64,000 nt of DNA from Alkalihalobacillus sp. AL-G. GTDB lineage: Bacteria > Bacillota > Bacilli > Bacillales > Fictibacillaceae. Position numbers and translations under genes: made by a program. The stretch is from assembly GCF_030643805.1 (NCBI RefSeq), contig NZ_CP094656.1, positions 2,666,001 through 2,730,000 of the forward strand, written 5' to 3'. The first letter of the stretch is position 1. The number at the start of each line of letters is the position of its first letter. The notes below the pieces were generated by a model, which was not told where the DNA came from, made no database searches, and worked only from the letters and a program-made list of their open reading frames with translations. Below are positions 25,199-34,681 of this stretch, one piece after another.

Positions 25199-26053
25199 TT
25201 AACCAGTCTTCCTTTTATGAAATGTATAGCGATACTTTTTCCAGACAATGACGAATATTAAAATCAATGCAGCAAATAAAACGATTGTGCCGCCAGGAGC
25301 CAAATCGAAATAATAGGAAAAAATCAATCCACTTACAACAGACATTTCGCCAAACACTATCGCATAAAAAATCGCTTTTTTAAAGCCTGTCGCAATTCGA
25401 ATACTTGCCGCCACAGGTAATGTAATAAGCGATGAAACGAGAAGAATTCCTACTATCCGCATGGAAGCGGCTATTACTAGTGCCACCATTACCATAAAAA
25501 GAAAATGGATGAATCTTGAACGAATCCCCGAAACGTGGGCTTGTTCTTCATCAAATGAAAGCAAAAAAAGCTCTTTATAAAAGACAATGATTGCGAAAAC
25601 GACCACGATCAGGACAGTAAATACCATCCAAACATCAGTGTCCCCAACGGCAATGATGCTTCCGAATAAATAATTGAACAGGTCTGTATTGAATCCATTT
25701 GCAAGTGATATAAATACGACACTCAACCCAATTCCGACCGATAAAATAATTGGGATCGCAAGCTCTTGGTAATGCTTATATTCCTTCCGGAGCCTTTCAA
25801 TCAATATCGACCCTGTCACTGAAAAAGCCATTCCGATGTAAACCGGATTCAGATTTTTGAACACAACGAATTGTTTACTCAACAATAAGCTTGCCGCAAT
25901 TCCAGCTAACGTAATATGTGATAACGCATCGGCAATTAAAGACTGACGTCTCACAACAATAAAAACGCCGAGCAGAGGAGCCAAAAACCCAATCATTATT
26001 CCGACAATCGCCGCATTCCTTATAAAATCATATTGGATAAAATCTTCTATCAT
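25199..26053 (-). CDS. znuB: Zinc ABC transporter permease ZnuB
   Basis: 284 residues with about eight membrane spans of the ABC-3 permease family; the loop SLIADALSHITLAGIAASL and the later LVSSLITLPVAASI are family hallmarks. It imports zinc with ZnuC. The ATG at 26053 follows TTGGAGTGCAAACTT; a TTG at 26068 in the same frame is less likely. No binding-protein gene (znuA) is seen in the window, so the solute-binding part is encoded elsewhere. Metal specificity is inferred from Zur next door. Confidence 0.9.
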   Translation of the reverse strand: MIEDFIQYDFIRNAAIVGIMIGFLAPLLGVFIVVRRQSLIADALSHITLAGIAASLLLSKQFVVFKNLNPVYIGMAFSVTGSILIERLRKEYKHYQELAIPIILSVGIGLSVVFISLANGFNTDLFNYLFGSIIAVGDTDVWMVFTVLIVVVFAIIVFYKELFLLSFDEEQAHVSGIRSRFIHFLFMVMVALVIAASMRIVGILLVSSLITLPVAASIRIATGFKKAIFYAIVFGEMSVVSGLIFSYYFDLAPGGTIVLFAALILIFVIVWKKYRYTFHKRKTG

Positions 26054-26071
26054 AAGTTTGCACTCCAATCT

Positions 26072-26827
26072 TTAATGCTGATGATCAACCATGTGCACGG
26101 CGTGTCCATAAAACGAGGATAGATCCTTATTATCCAACTGCTGATAATCCTTCGTATCACCATGGAAATGAAGTTGCTTATTCAGGCATGCCACATGCGA
26201 GACAAGATTGGTTACAGGACCGACATCGTGGGTTACAAGGATTAACGTTATTCCAGCCTTAACATTCAATTTTTTCAAAAGTTCATAAAATTCCTGTACG
26301 GAGGAAGCATCGACTCCGACCGTAGGCTCATCCAAAATAAGCAACTCCGGATCACTCACTAATGATCGTGCGATAAAAGCACGCTGCTGCTGTCCGCCAG
26401 ATAATTCTCCAATGTTTTGATAAGTATATTCCTCAAGTCCTACGGTTTGAATCGCTTTGTGGACTCGATCTTTATGATGTGGCTTTAAAAAACGAAACAT
26501 CCCGACTTTACCATATAGACCCATTGAAACAACTTCAAAAACCGTTGCCGGAAATCCGCTGTTAAAACTGTTGGCCTTTTGTGAAACATAGCCAACCTTC
26601 CCCCAATTATTAAACTGCTTGCGTGTTTGACCGAATAATCGGATACTCCCGTCTTGGGGTGGAAGTAACCCGAGGATCAATTTGATCAACGTAGATTTCC
26701 CAGAACCGTTTGGACCAAGTAAAGCTAAAAAGGAGCCTTCTGGAACGTCAAAGTTTATATTCTCAAGTACCTTCCGTTCATTATACCGGAACGATACATT
26801 TTTCACAGACACGATAGGCGAATTCAT
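26072..26827 (-). CDS. znuC: Zinc ABC transporter ATP-binding protein ZnuC
   Basis: 251 residues with Walker A GPNGSGKSTLIK, signature [13 protein letters not shown], Walker B LLILDEPTVGVD and the switch histidine in VTHDVG. The C-terminal stretch (LNKQLHFHGDTKDYQ...HAVHMVDHQH) is histidine-rich, as in many zinc ATPases of this type. It energises ZnuB. AAAAGGAGATGATAGC precedes the ATG. First gene of the unit, with a Zur-box match 22-43 bases upstream. Confidence 0.93.
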   Translation of the reverse strand: MNSPIVSVKNVSFRYNERKVLENINFDVPEGSFLALLGPNGSGKSTLIKLILGLLPPQDGSIRLFGQTRKQFNNWGKVGYVSQKANSFNSGFPATVFEVVSMGLYGKVGMFRFLKPHHKDRVHKAIQTVGLEEYTYQNIGELSGGQQQRAFIARSLVSDPELLILDEPTVGVDASSVQEFYELLKKLNVKAGITLILVTHDVGPVTNLVSHVACLNKQLHFHGDTKDYQQLDNKDLSSFYGHAVHMVDHQH

Positions 26828-26848
26828 GCTATCATCTCCTTTTCTCCT

Positions 26849-26870
26849 AAATTAAGAATGATTCCGATTT
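26849..26870 (-). promoter_or_regulatory. Zur-box match upstream of znuC
   Basis: Minus strand AAATCGGAATCATTCTTAATTT. Against the 7-1-7 Bacillus Zur box (TCGTAAT-N-ATTACGA) the left half matches 6 of 7 and the right half 5 of 7, with the flanking A and T bases also kept. Confidence 0.7.
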
Positions 26871-26906
26871 ACCCTTTTTTAATTATATCGAATATGCACA
26901 AAAAGT

Positions 26907-26963
26907 AAAGAAAACTTGGCCCGGCTAAGCCTTAGTTGACCCGATACTATACAAAGTAATTTT
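26907..26963 (+). repeat. AAAGAAAACT-family repeat, copy 2
   Basis: Starts AAAGAAAACTTGGC, contains GCTAAGCCTTAGTTG and ends TACTATACAAAGTAATTTTT. It lies 15 bases from the lytic transglycosylase terminator. Confidence 0.6.
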
Positions 26964-26977
26964 TATTGAAAAGAAAA

Positions 26978-27003
26978 GGGAATGACACATAAAAGTCATC
27001 CCC
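26978..27003 (-). terminator. Terminator of the lytic transglycosylase gene
   Basis: GGGAATGAC and GTCATCCCC pair across an 8-base loop; on the minus strand CTTTTCTTTT follows. Confidence 0.75.
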
Positions 27004-27019
27004 CACTTTCCATATATTT

Positions 27020-27751
27020 TTAATTGGCTACGGCGATCATTTCTTGTTCTTTTGCTTTTTCTCGAATTTCTTTTGCATACCAACTCTTTGCATGTCCCTT
27101 TTCTTGAATATACGTTTCCATCCCGTACATACCGCGGTTATATGCAGTTAAAACTTTATCCCAATCCTTGTATTTAGCATGTAAATAATCGAGATACACA
27201 ATTGCAAGTTGAATCGAATAGTAAGGATCAAACAATTTCTCCTCACTGTATGGCAAATCGGCCATTTCTGCAATCCAAGGTGCGGTATTTTTCATAAACT
27301 GAGCCATTCCATATGCTCGTCCATATTTTGTTTCAGGTCCGACGATATTGGGATCGAACGTGTTCCCTGTTTCGACCCTTAATAGTTCGTAAACGATATA
27401 AGGGTCTATTCCTTTACGTACAGACTCTCGAACTAAAAATTTACCCCACGCTTTTTTAAATCGGCCATTACTCTGTTTTTCGAATTGGTCTGAAAGGACT
27501 TTTGATTTCTTCAATACTTCATATCCATTGGCAATGGGCTCATTTCGTTGACCTTTTTGTTTATAATAGGCGATCATCTGTTTATAATCCTGTTCGGCTG
27601 CCACCATTTGTTTCTCTTGTTTTTCCTGCACAAGCTGACTTTTAAGCTCAGAGTTCTCGTAGTACATATATAGGATAACTGTGATCATTCCGATAAGAAG
27701 TCCACCAATTGTGAACGTCTGCTTATTTGCTTTTAACCACAAAATAAACAC
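27020..27751 (-). CDS. Membrane-anchored lytic transglycosylase (SLT domain)
   Basis: 243 residues. One N-terminal membrane anchor (about 13-32), a coiled-coil linker, then a goose-lysozyme/SLT-type domain from about residue 95. The catalytic Glu is in LLRVETGNTFDPN, followed by the usual YGRAYGMAQFMKNTAPW and the VLTAYNRGMYG motif. It would cleave peptidoglycan glycan strands outside the membrane. Substrate role (cell growth, sporulation or germination) is not evident. Single gene with its own terminator. Confidence 0.88.
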   Translation of the reverse strand: MFILWLKANKQTFTIGGLLIGMITVILYMYYENSELKSQLVQEKQEKQMVAAEQDYKQMIAYYKQKGQRNEPIANGYEVLKKSKVLSDQFEKQSNGRFKKAWGKFLVRESVRKGIDPYIVYELLRVETGNTFDPNIVGPETKYGRAYGMAQFMKNTAPWIAEMADLPYSEEKLFDPYYSIQLAIVYLDYLHAKYKDWDKVLTAYNRGMYGMETYIQEKGHAKSWYAKEIREKAKEQEMIAVAN

Positions 27752-27873
27752 CTCTTTTATTTAGGTATTAAGACACATGTTTACCATCATAGATGAATTC
27801 GACAAAATTCGCAAATGAATGTATGGTGTTTCAGTAACAGTTGGTTTTTTACGATCAGTTAATAGAAAATCAC

Positions 27874-27901
27874 TTGAAACTCTTGAGAATTCAGCTATAA
27901 T
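27874..27901 (+). promoter_or_regulatory. Sigma-A promoter of the purine permease gene
   Basis: TTGAAA (27874-27879) and TATAAT (27896-27901) with a 16-base spacer, 70 bases upstream of the start codon. The short leader holds no purine riboswitch. Confidence 0.7.
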
Positions 27902-27970
27902 ATACAATCGTGGTATAGTTTATTTCTAGCCATGGGTGGGCGAGGGCTAAAATTCAAAGGAAGGAAATAC

Positions 27971-29242
27971 ATGAAACAAAAGATCGAATCGTGGTTCCGT
28001 CTGTCGGAACATCATACGACATTCCAGCGGGAGTTATTAGCTGGTTTTACGTCGTTCTTTACGATTAGTTACATTATTGTTGTAAATCCATTAATTCTTG
28101 CTGATGCTGGAATTCCCTATTACGGTGCTTTGATGGCAACGATTTTTGTGACTGTATTGTCGTGTTTATTTATTGGATTTTACGCAAACTCACCGATTAT
28201 ACTTTCACCAGGTATGGGTGTAAATGCTTTTTTCACGTATACGATTGTAGAAGGCATGGGATTGACATGGCAAGAAGGACTCGGTGCGGTTGTTATGGCA
28301 GGCATCCTGTTCTGTATTGCGGCACTAACACCGGTGAAATCGATTTTATCACGTTCTATACCGGAATCATTGAAACACGGAATAACAGTTGGCATCGGGT
28401 TATTCCTTGCATTTATCGGTTTACAAAAAGGCGGTATCGTTGAAAAGAGTCCCGATACGTTCGTTAAGCTTGGTGACTTGAGTGAACCGACCACTTTATT
28501 GACTCTGGCAGGATTTGTAATTTGCCTCACCTTTTACGTGAAGAAAGTTAAGGGAGGTTTCGTGTTTTCGGTACTACTCATATCGTTAGCAGCTTTTGCA
28601 TTTGACCTTACACCAAAAAGCGAAATCGTAACTGGGGATTCAGGGTTCATCTTCTTTAATGCTGATCTTTCAGGATGGATCACGGCAGAATTTTGGATTG
28701 CCTCGTTTTCTCTTGCTTTAATTTTAATTGTGGAAAATATGGGATTATTGCACGGGATGTTGCCTGATCGAGGAAAATTTGATCGCTCATTCCAATCGAG
28801 CGCATTTTCTAGTGTGTTATCAGGACTGTTTGGAACTAGTCCTTCTATTTCAACAGCTGAAAGTGCATCAGGAATTGCTGAAGGCGGTCGTACTGGAATT
28901 ACCGCCATTACTTGTGGGGTACTCTTTTTGCTTTCTGTGTTTGCTATTCCGATACTAGCTGGGGTTCCTGACGCTGCAATAGCACCCATACTGATCATTA
29001 TCGGAGGAGTTATGATGCAGTCGATTCAATTTATTGCATTGGACGATTTTACTGAAAGCTTTCCTGCTTTCTTAATTATGGCACTTATTCCGTTAACCTA
29101 CAGTATTGTTGATGGCTTGGCTTTCGGCTTTATTGTTTATCCGATCATTAAAATGGCGGTTGGACAGTTCAAGCAGGTTCCGAGAACGATGTACGTGATG
29201 GCATCGCTGTTTTTATTGAATTTTGTTCTTAATTCAATATAA
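27971..29242 (+). CDS. Guanine/hypoxanthine (NCS2/AzgA-type) permease
   Basis: 423 residues with about twelve hydrophobic segments. The opening FRLSEHHTTFQRELLAGFTSF and motifs SPGMGVNAFFTYTIV and GTSPSISTAESASGIAEGGRTG are those of AzgA-like purine transporters (PbuG/PbuO in Bacillus). It imports hypoxanthine, guanine or adenine by proton symport; which base is not predictable. Start ATG at 27971 follows AAAGGAAGGAAATAC; the open frame before it has no ribosome site. Confidence 0.92.
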   Translation: MKQKIESWFRLSEHHTTFQRELLAGFTSFFTISYIIVVNPLILADAGIPYYGALMATIFVTVLSCLFIGFYANSPIILSPGMGVNAFFTYTIVEGMGLTWQEGLGAVVMAGILFCIAALTPVKSILSRSIPESLKHGITVGIGLFLAFIGLQKGGIVEKSPDTFVKLGDLSEPTTLLTLAGFVICLTFYVKKVKGGFVFSVLLISLAAFAFDLTPKSEIVTGDSGFIFFNADLSGWITAEFWIASFSLALILIVENMGLLHGMLPDRGKFDRSFQSSAFSSVLSGLFGTSPSISTAESASGIAEGGRTGITAITCGVLFLLSVFAIPILAGVPDAAIAPILIIIGGVMMQSIQFIALDDFTESFPAFLIMALIPLTYSIVDGLAFGFIVYPIIKMAVGQFKQVPRTMYVMASLFLLNFVLNSI

Positions 29243-29243
29243 A

Positions 29244-29340
29244 AAGGGTTGACTCAAGTCATTGCACCTCAAAAATGAGTTAACATGATCGTAACGATTG
29301 TGTTAAGAGGAGCAATACTGACGCTAATGAGTCAACCCTT
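29244..29340. terminator. Large-loop bidirectional terminator element
   Basis: AAGGGTTGACTCA (29244-29256) and TGAGTCAACCCTT (29328-29340) form a perfect 13-bp stem around 71 bases. The loop holds a nested hairpin, TTAACATGATCGT with ACGATTGTGTTAA. It separates the convergent permease and kinase genes and covers the kinase stop codon. A similar element lies at 40096-40208. Confidence 0.75.
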
Positions 29341-30765
29341 AAATTTTTCTTCTTCAACTAATGGGAGACAAAAGCGGATCTTCGTACCTTTTCCGGGTTC
29401 AGTATCAATGGTAAATTTACCACCATGCTCTTCAATGATTTTTTTACATAGCGGGATTCCAATTCCTGTACCTTTATCCTTAGTTGTAAAGAACGGTCTG
29501 CCTAACTGTTCGAGAACCTCCGGCGACATCCCTGGTCCATGATCGATAAAATTCACTTCATAATACCCGCTTTCCTCTTTTCCTGAAAGACGGATATACC
29601 GATGTTCCTTTTTATCACCATAGGCTTCAATAGAATTCCTTAATAAATTCAACACTACTTGTTTGATCATCGATTCATTAACCATAGCTTGTTGAGAGGA
29701 TTCGTCAAAGTGATATTTAAAGACCAGGTTATGTAATAGGCATTCTGATTGAATGATATGAACCAATGATCGAATAATTAAATCCGGACGTTGCTTTTGT
29801 TTTTGGATTTTCTTTCGAGAAACCGATAGAAAATCTTCGATGATTTCATTCATTCTTGATAGTTCTGAAATAACAGTATCATAATATTTGCTAAAATCCT
29901 TCGTAACAGTCGACAATTGAATAAATCCTTGGATAACAGAAAGTGGATTACGTAGTTCGTGAGCAACACCTGCTGCCAAATGGGAAACAGATTCCATTTG
30001 TTTCTTGTACATTAGTAAGTTTTCAAACCTTTGTTGATGGGAACGGTCGTAAAGCACGAATCGTATGCTGTTATCCGATTCAAAAAACATGCCCCTTACT
30101 TGATATAATGAGTCTTCATCATAATAAAAGCGCTCATTGACAATTCCCGAATCTCGTATTACCTTTGTCATCTGTTCCATATGTATAATCAGAGGGTGTT
30201 CAGATCCCATTTCAAACAAATTCTTTCCGACCAATTGTTCCCCTGAGTTTATTTCTACTAATTTAGCCATATGTTCATTACAACATTGAATCCAATTATT
30301 TCTGTCAATCGCAAGGATCCCAATTTCAAGTTCTTGAAACATGAAGTTACGAAAATCATGCTCCATTTCATAAAGTTCTTGGTAGTTGATTTTGGAATCG
30401 GCACTATTGCTATTCTTCTTCTTTTGCTCAATAAGCTCCCCAAGCAACACGACATCGTCTTGAATCAAACTGCCTTTATATAATATCGTAATTTTTTCAT
30501 TACCAATATAGTGAGTTAAACGTTCCTTGCCATTCCGGTCAGATTTGGTCAGCATCTCAATAAACTTATATGCTTTTTGTTGGTCTTCTTTTAAGAAAAG
30601 CTCATAGAAATTCGTATTATTTTCAGATAAAATGCAGGCCTTGGCTTTATCGTTAGCTTCAATAATAGCCCCATTCGGTTTAACCAATAAAAATAGATCG
30701 TCTATCAGTTCATGAGTCACTTTTTGAAAGGCTGCAAAAGTAATTTCAGACCGACAATCTAGCAT
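29332..30765 (-). CDS. PAS-domain sensor histidine kinase (orphan, sporulation-kinase type)
   Basis: 477 residues with no membrane span. Residues about 10-110 and 140-245 read as PAS-like sensor domains (the second contains ELEIGILAIDRNNWIQ). The HisKA domain has the phospho-accepting His269 in AGVAHELRNPLSVIQGF; the ATPase domain has NLLRNSIEAYG, DHGPGMSP and TTKDKGTGIGIPLC. The layout resembles Bacillus KinA/KinE-type kinases that feed the Spo0F phosphorelay. No response-regulator gene is adjacent, which fits this, but the partner is inferred. Confidence 0.85.
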   Translation of the reverse strand: MLDCRSEITFAAFQKVTHELIDDLFLLVKPNGAIIEANDKAKACILSENNTNFYELFLKEDQQKAYKFIEMLTKSDRNGKERLTHYIGNEKITILYKGSLIQDDVVLLGELIEQKKKNSNSADSKINYQELYEMEHDFRNFMFQELEIGILAIDRNNWIQCCNEHMAKLVEINSGEQLVGKNLFEMGSEHPLIIHMEQMTKVIRDSGIVNERFYYDEDSLYQVRGMFFESDNSIRFVLYDRSHQQRFENLLMYKKQMESVSHLAAGVAHELRNPLSVIQGFIQLSTVTKDFSKYYDTVISELSRMNEIIEDFLSVSRKKIQKQKQRPDLIIRSLVHIIQSECLLHNLVFKYHFDESSQQAMVNESMIKQVVLNLLRNSIEAYGDKKEHRYIRLSGKEESGYYEVNFIDHGPGMSPEVLEQLGRPFFTTKDKGTGIGIPLCKKIIEEHGGKFTIDTEPGKGTKIRFCLPLVEEEKFKG

Positions 30766-30975
30766 GGCATGCCTCCACTTCTAAAGATTCATACAAGATA
30801 CTTCTATTATACTAAATAAACCTTCCAATACATAGTGCAATCGCCAAAAAATCCCTAAGTCCAGATCAGCATATCGTAGAAATTTCCTGCGATTCCCATA
30901 CAAAAAATACCACTTTTCCATACACGCACCGATCTAGGCCTTCCTACATACATTATGCAAGAGGAGGGAACGGCT

Positions 30976-31236
30976 ATGAATCCTTTTCTACATCAAATGA
31001 TCAACCATAAGCTTAATCACTTAACTTCAGAGGAACTTATCGCTTTAGCATCCCAATATAATATACAAATTACAACAAGCGAGGCAAAACAAGTGATTCG
31101 AATATTGCAGGAAGAAAAAATCGATGTGGCTGATCTTCAACAAAGAGAAAGAATTATACGTAAAATCGAAGCCGTTGTTGGGCCACAAGTTGCTCAAACT
31201 GTAAAATCAATGATTCTATCCATACTCCGTTCATAG
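30976..31236 (+). CDS. yqfT: DUF2624 protein YqfT
   Basis: 86 residues starting MNPFLHQMINHKLNHLTSEE, followed by LIALASQYNIQITTSEAKQV, a helical pattern typical of DUF2624. Function unknown. The ATG at 30976 is chosen because GAGGAGGG lies seven bases before it; an in-frame ATG at 30955 includes this ribosome site. Gene order beside nfo (yqfS) agrees with B. subtilis yqfT. Convergent with nfo across a shared terminator. Confidence 0.8.
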   Translation: MNPFLHQMINHKLNHLTSEELIALASQYNIQITTSEAKQVIRILQEEKIDVADLQQRERIIRKIEAVVGPQVAQTVKSMILSILRS

Positions 31237-31261
31237 CATTTAATGATTTCGGAATATATAA

Positions 31262-31306
31262 AGGGGATAGAACATGGGGATTATTAGCTCCACATGTTCT
31301 ATCCCT
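31262..31306. terminator. Bidirectional terminator between yqfT and nfo
   Basis: AGGGGATAGAACATG (31262-31276) and CATGTTCTATCCCT (31293-31306) form a stem of about 14 bp; T-rich flanks on both sides. Confidence 0.8.
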
Positions 31307-31318
31307 ATTCTTCTTTCT

Positions 31319-32212
31319 TTATGCTTGTACAATTCTCTCAAGCAGGTCATCCTCGAACGTTTTATTCGAGAGCATTTCAATTTCAAAGCGATATGGCGGC
31401 TTTTTGTTTTTCTTATCCTCTCCAACGTACGGAGTCTCCAAAATCTTAGGAACCTCCGTCAATTGAGAATGATGGACAATATAGTTCAGTGCCTTAAAAC
31501 CAATCTTTCCAAAGCCTATGTTTTCATGTCGGTCTTTTCCCGCGCCACACTCATTTTTGCTATCGTTTATATGAAGAACCTTAAGCCTTTCAACTCCAAT
31601 TGCCTTATCAAATTTTTCCAGTACTCCGTCAAAGTCATTGACGATATCATAACCAGCATCATGGGTATGGCATGTATCAAAACAAACCGACAGCTTTTCA
31701 TTATGTGTTACCCCGTCAATGATTGCTGCAAGCTCCTCAAAGGTTCGCCCACACTCAGAGCCCTTACCTGCCATCGTTTCTAAAGCGATTTGTACATTTT
31801 GTTCCTTTGTGATAACCTCATTCAGACCTTCAATGATCTTTTGGATTCCTGCGTCAGCCCCCGCTCCCACATGCGCACCCGGATGAAGAACGATCTGTTT
31901 TCCTCCAATCGCATCCGTACGTTCAATCTCAGAACGTAAAAAGTCAACTCCAAGTCGAAATGTTTGTGGTTTTGTCGTATTCCCAATGTTAATGATATAT
32001 GGCGCATGAACGACGATTTCATCAATTCCATTTTCGTTCATATGAGCTTGGCCGTTTTCAATATTCAATTCTTCAATTGCTTTTCTTCTCGTGTTTTGGG
32101 GAGCACCTGTATAGATCATAAACGTATTTGCCCCATAAGATACAGCCTCTTCACTTGCCCCCAATAACATTTTCTTTCCGCTCATCGATACATGTGAACC
32201 TAATTTAATCAT
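31319..32212 (-). CDS. nfo: Endonuclease IV (apurinic/apyrimidinic)
   Basis: 297 residues, the usual length. TIM-barrel with the zinc ligands visible in [57 protein letters not shown] and [10 protein letters not shown]. It cleaves DNA 5' to abasic sites in base excision repair. The B. subtilis orthologue (yqfS) is expressed in the forespore. Its start follows GGAGGGGAAAGA, 17 bases after the end of cshB, so the two may form one unit. Confidence 0.97.
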   Translation of the reverse strand: MIKLGSHVSMSGKKMLLGASEEAVSYGANTFMIYTGAPQNTRRKAIEELNIENGQAHMNENGIDEIVVHAPYIINIGNTTKPQTFRLGVDFLRSEIERTDAIGGKQIVLHPGAHVGAGADAGIQKIIEGLNEVITKEQNVQIALETMAGKGSECGRTFEELAAIIDGVTHNEKLSVCFDTCHTHDAGYDIVNDFDGVLEKFDKAIGVERLKVLHINDSKNECGAGKDRHENIGFGKIGFKALNYIVHHSQLTEVPKILETPYVGEDKKNKKPPYRFEIEMLSNKTFEDDLLERIVQA

Positions 32213-32229
32213 TCTTTCCCCTCCACTTG

Positions 32230-33513
32230 CTATTTTCTTTTTTTATTTAAACGTTTCTTTTGTTCCTGGTATTTCTTCTTATAGCCCGGTTTTACTTTTT
32301 TAGGTTTTGGAATTGGAATGATATCCTTTTCCTTGGATGATCGCTTTGATCTCGTTCTTTGGAGTTTAACATCAGTCCATTTCCCATTCTTCAGATCACG
32401 ATACGAAAAAGTGATCCCCTTTTTTTCAATTCTTTCGATTTTGTCTTGCTCATCCCGCTCAAACAATACAGTTGCTATGCCGCTCATACCCGCTCTACCA
32501 GTACGGCCTGATCGATGAATGTAATAATCTAAATCAGTCGGGATTTGATAATGGATGATGTGACTGACTCCTTTTACATCAATTCCTCTAGCAGCAAGAT
32601 CCGTCGCAACTAGAAACTGACACTCTGCTTTGTTGACACGTTTCATCACGTGCTTCCTTGTTCTTGGTGGTAGATCCCCGTGTAACCGATCTACATTCAG
32701 TCCCGCGGATTCCATTGCATCAGCAACTTCATCAGCATCCTTTTTCGTATTGGTAAAAACAATGGCCAAATAAGGATTAAAATTCGTTGCAACATCTATT
32801 GTAAGTTGAATCCGATCCCGATTCCGAACTGGCACCGCGATATGCTCAATTTCTATCGGTGCCGCCTCTTCCGGTTGAACATGAACATGCTTCGGGTTGT
32901 TCATATACTTTTTAAGAAAAGGTTCAAGGTTCGTCGGTATCGTAGCTGAAAACACCATGATTTGAAGCTCGTGTGCCATTCTTGAGGCTACTTGATCGAC
33001 ATCCTCGATGAATCCCATGTCGAGCATTTGATCCGCTTCATCAACAACTAACATCGTCGCATGAAAAATGGAGATCCCTTCATCGACAACTAAATCTCTG
33101 ATCCGGCCAGGTGTGCCGATGATCAGATGCGGAGCATGTTTAAGCTGATTGACCATCCTCTTCCGATCTGTACCACCGACGACAGTCTTAACGACGATCG
33201 GTTGTTCTCGATCTTGAAACTCGATAAGCTTTAAAGCTTCATCATAAACCTGTCTAGCTAGCTCTCGAGTCGGGGCTGTTATGACAGCTTGTACATTGTT
33301 CTTTCCTGGATCGATCCGTTCAAGAATCGGGAGGAGGAAAGCATACGTTTTTCCTGACCCTGTTTGGGATTGTCCAATTACATCCTGTCCTTTTAAAATA
33401 CTTGGGATCAATCGTTCCTGAATCTCTGTCGGTCGTTCAAACCGTTGTTCCCTTAACGACTCATACAAAAATGGCTTTAGATTAAGCCTTTGTTCGAAAA
33501 TACTCTTTTTCAT
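32230..33513 (-). CDS. cshB: DEAD-box ATP-dependent RNA helicase CshB
   Basis: 427 residues with all helicase motifs: Q motif (FERPTEIQ), [51 protein letters not shown] and [10 protein letters not shown]. The C-terminal 60 residues are Lys/Arg-rich and probably bind RNA. In B. subtilis CshB (yqfR) acts in cold adaptation and RNA remodelling. Preceded by GAAGGTGATAAATT. A MITE-like element lies 75 bases upstream. Confidence 0.95.
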   Translation of the reverse strand: MKKSIFEQRLNLKPFLYESLREQRFERPTEIQERLIPSILKGQDVIGQSQTGSGKTYAFLLPILERIDPGKNNVQAVITAPTRELARQVYDEALKLIEFQDREQPIVVKTVVGGTDRKRMVNQLKHAPHLIIGTPGRIRDLVVDEGISIFHATMLVVDEADQMLDMGFIEDVDQVASRMAHELQIMVFSATIPTNLEPFLKKYMNNPKHVHVQPEEAAPIEIEHIAVPVRNRDRIQLTIDVATNFNPYLAIVFTNTKKDADEVADAMESAGLNVDRLHGDLPPRTRKHVMKRVNKAECQFLVATDLAARGIDVKGVSHIIHYQIPTDLDYYIHRSGRTGRAGMSGIATVLFERDEQDKIERIEKKGITFSYRDLKNGKWTDVKLQRTRSKRSSKEKDIIPIPKPKKVKPGYKKKYQEQKKRLNKKRK

Positions 33514-33587
33514 AATTTATCACCTTCGCTGGATTTCCTAATAATATTAATGTTCCTGTTCGTTTTCAAAATAACCTCTTAAAGTAT

Positions 33588-33762
33588 GTCTTCAAAAAGG
33601 AGGATCAAAAGAGCCGAGATTTCTGAAGTTCAACTAAGTACGTTGCGTCCTGTGATAACGTCGAACTGATTGACATCCTGCGCCTGCGGTTACTCGGGCG
33701 CAAAACCGCATTGAAGTATTCCAAATCTCTAGTCTTGTTAGCCTCCGAACTTTTGAACTTCC
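33588..33762 (+). repeat. MITE-like repeat, copy A
   Basis: Begins TTCAAAAAGGAGGATCAAAA and ends CGAACTTTTGAACTTCCT; the ends are inverted. The first 90 bases are almost identical to copy C at 51640 (GAGCCGAG, TTCTGAAGTTCAACTAAGTA, CGTCCTGTGATAACGTCGAA). The middle is different. No open reading frame. Confidence 0.75.
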
Positions 33763-33949
33763 TATTAAAGTATTATAGAGGAAACAAATAAATATAGCCA
33801 TTTCTTTCCGAACAATGACGAAATTCGCCGTTTATTATTTTTTGCCTCCACTTCAATTGGGGAGGTACCCAATCTTGACATCACAGGACACCAACTCCCA
33901 ATTTTCGCATATCTTGATTATCAGAATAACCATTTTATTCTTTAAATAA
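33763..33949. other. Non-coding spacer between two repeats
   Basis: AT-rich sequence with no ribosome site and no strong hairpin. It may hold the cshB promoter on the minus strand or the yqfQ promoter, but nothing convincing is visible. Confidence 0.35.
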
Positions 33950-34064
33950 GTGTTCAAAAAGGAGTATAAAAAGTACAGAATTTAGGAAGTTTGACGAAAC
34001 ATTTCACTACCTGTGAAAACGTCGAGCTGACTCACATCGCGTTAGCCTCCGGATTTTTTGAACC
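33950..34064 (+). repeat. MITE-like repeat, copy B (short)
   Basis: Begins GTGTTCAAAAAGGAG and ends CCTCCGGATTTTTTGAACCA. About 115 bases, sharing ACCTGTGAAAACGTCGAGCT and GACTCACATC with copies A and C. It lies directly before yqfQ. Confidence 0.7.
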
Positions 34065-34104
34065 ACATAAATATGTCGTGAGTTTGATGGAAAGGAGCAT
34101 CAGT

Positions 34105-34602
34105 ATGTACCGTATGCCTCCAGGTCCACTTGGACCGATGGGACCGTTTTCACAGTTCGGACGAATGTCGCCGTTTGGCGGGTTTGCACCAAAGCCCCAG
34201 GGTTTGGGCTTTTTGACTCGGCTCTTCGCCCCGAATACCGCTGGTGGTAGTGGTGTCAACCTAATCGGAATGGTTGAAAACGTACAAAAAGTTATGAAAA
34301 TGGCTGACACTGTAAAGCCAATAATTCAACAATACGGACCAATGGTGAAAAATTTGCCTTCGATGCTACAATTACTAAAAGAATATCAAGAATTCTCGTC
34401 TGATTCCACCTCAGAAAAAGCTGACTCAACCGTTGATAAACCGAAACGCACCGCCAGTAAACCTGTCAAGAAAACAAGACCTGCTAAGAAATCAAAGCCT
34501 GTATTAAAAAAAACGATCAAAAAAGAAAATGATGAAAACCCAATCCCAAAAACAATTCCAAAAGAGCGAACGCAAAAGTCTGTTCCTAAGCTCTATGTAT
34601 AA
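34105..34602 (+). CDS. yqfQ: YqfQ/VrrA-like Pro-Gly-rich, lysine-rich protein
   Basis: 165 residues. An N-terminal part rich in proline, glycine and phenylalanine (MYRMPPGPLGPMGPFSQFGR) is followed by a helical middle (VKPIIQQYGPMVKNLPSMLQ) and a very basic tail (KPVKKTRPAKKSKPVLKK). VrrA of Bacillus cereus-group bacteria and YqfQ share this plan; function unknown, possibly a spore or envelope protein. The ATG at 34105 has AAAGGAG seven bases before it. An in-frame ATG at 33991 lies inside the repeat element and is rejected. Confidence 0.8.
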   Translation: MYRMPPGPLGPMGPFSQFGRMSPFGGFAPKPQGLGFLTRLFAPNTAGGSGVNLIGMVENVQKVMKMADTVKPIIQQYGPMVKNLPSMLQLLKEYQEFSSDSTSEKADSTVDKPKRTASKPVKKTRPAKKSKPVLKKTIKKENDENPIPKTIPKERTQKSVPKLYV

Positions 34603-34681
34603 CCGCTCGTTTATTTGTCAACGGTATGGTCCTCCTTTATAATGAAGCCATGAGCTCATGTTATAAGAGGGGGACCTTTTA

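Noticed and set aside
27752-27960. Purine riboswitch before the permease gene
   Set aside because: The leader after the promoter is only about 60 bases and lacks the conserved three-way junction sequences.
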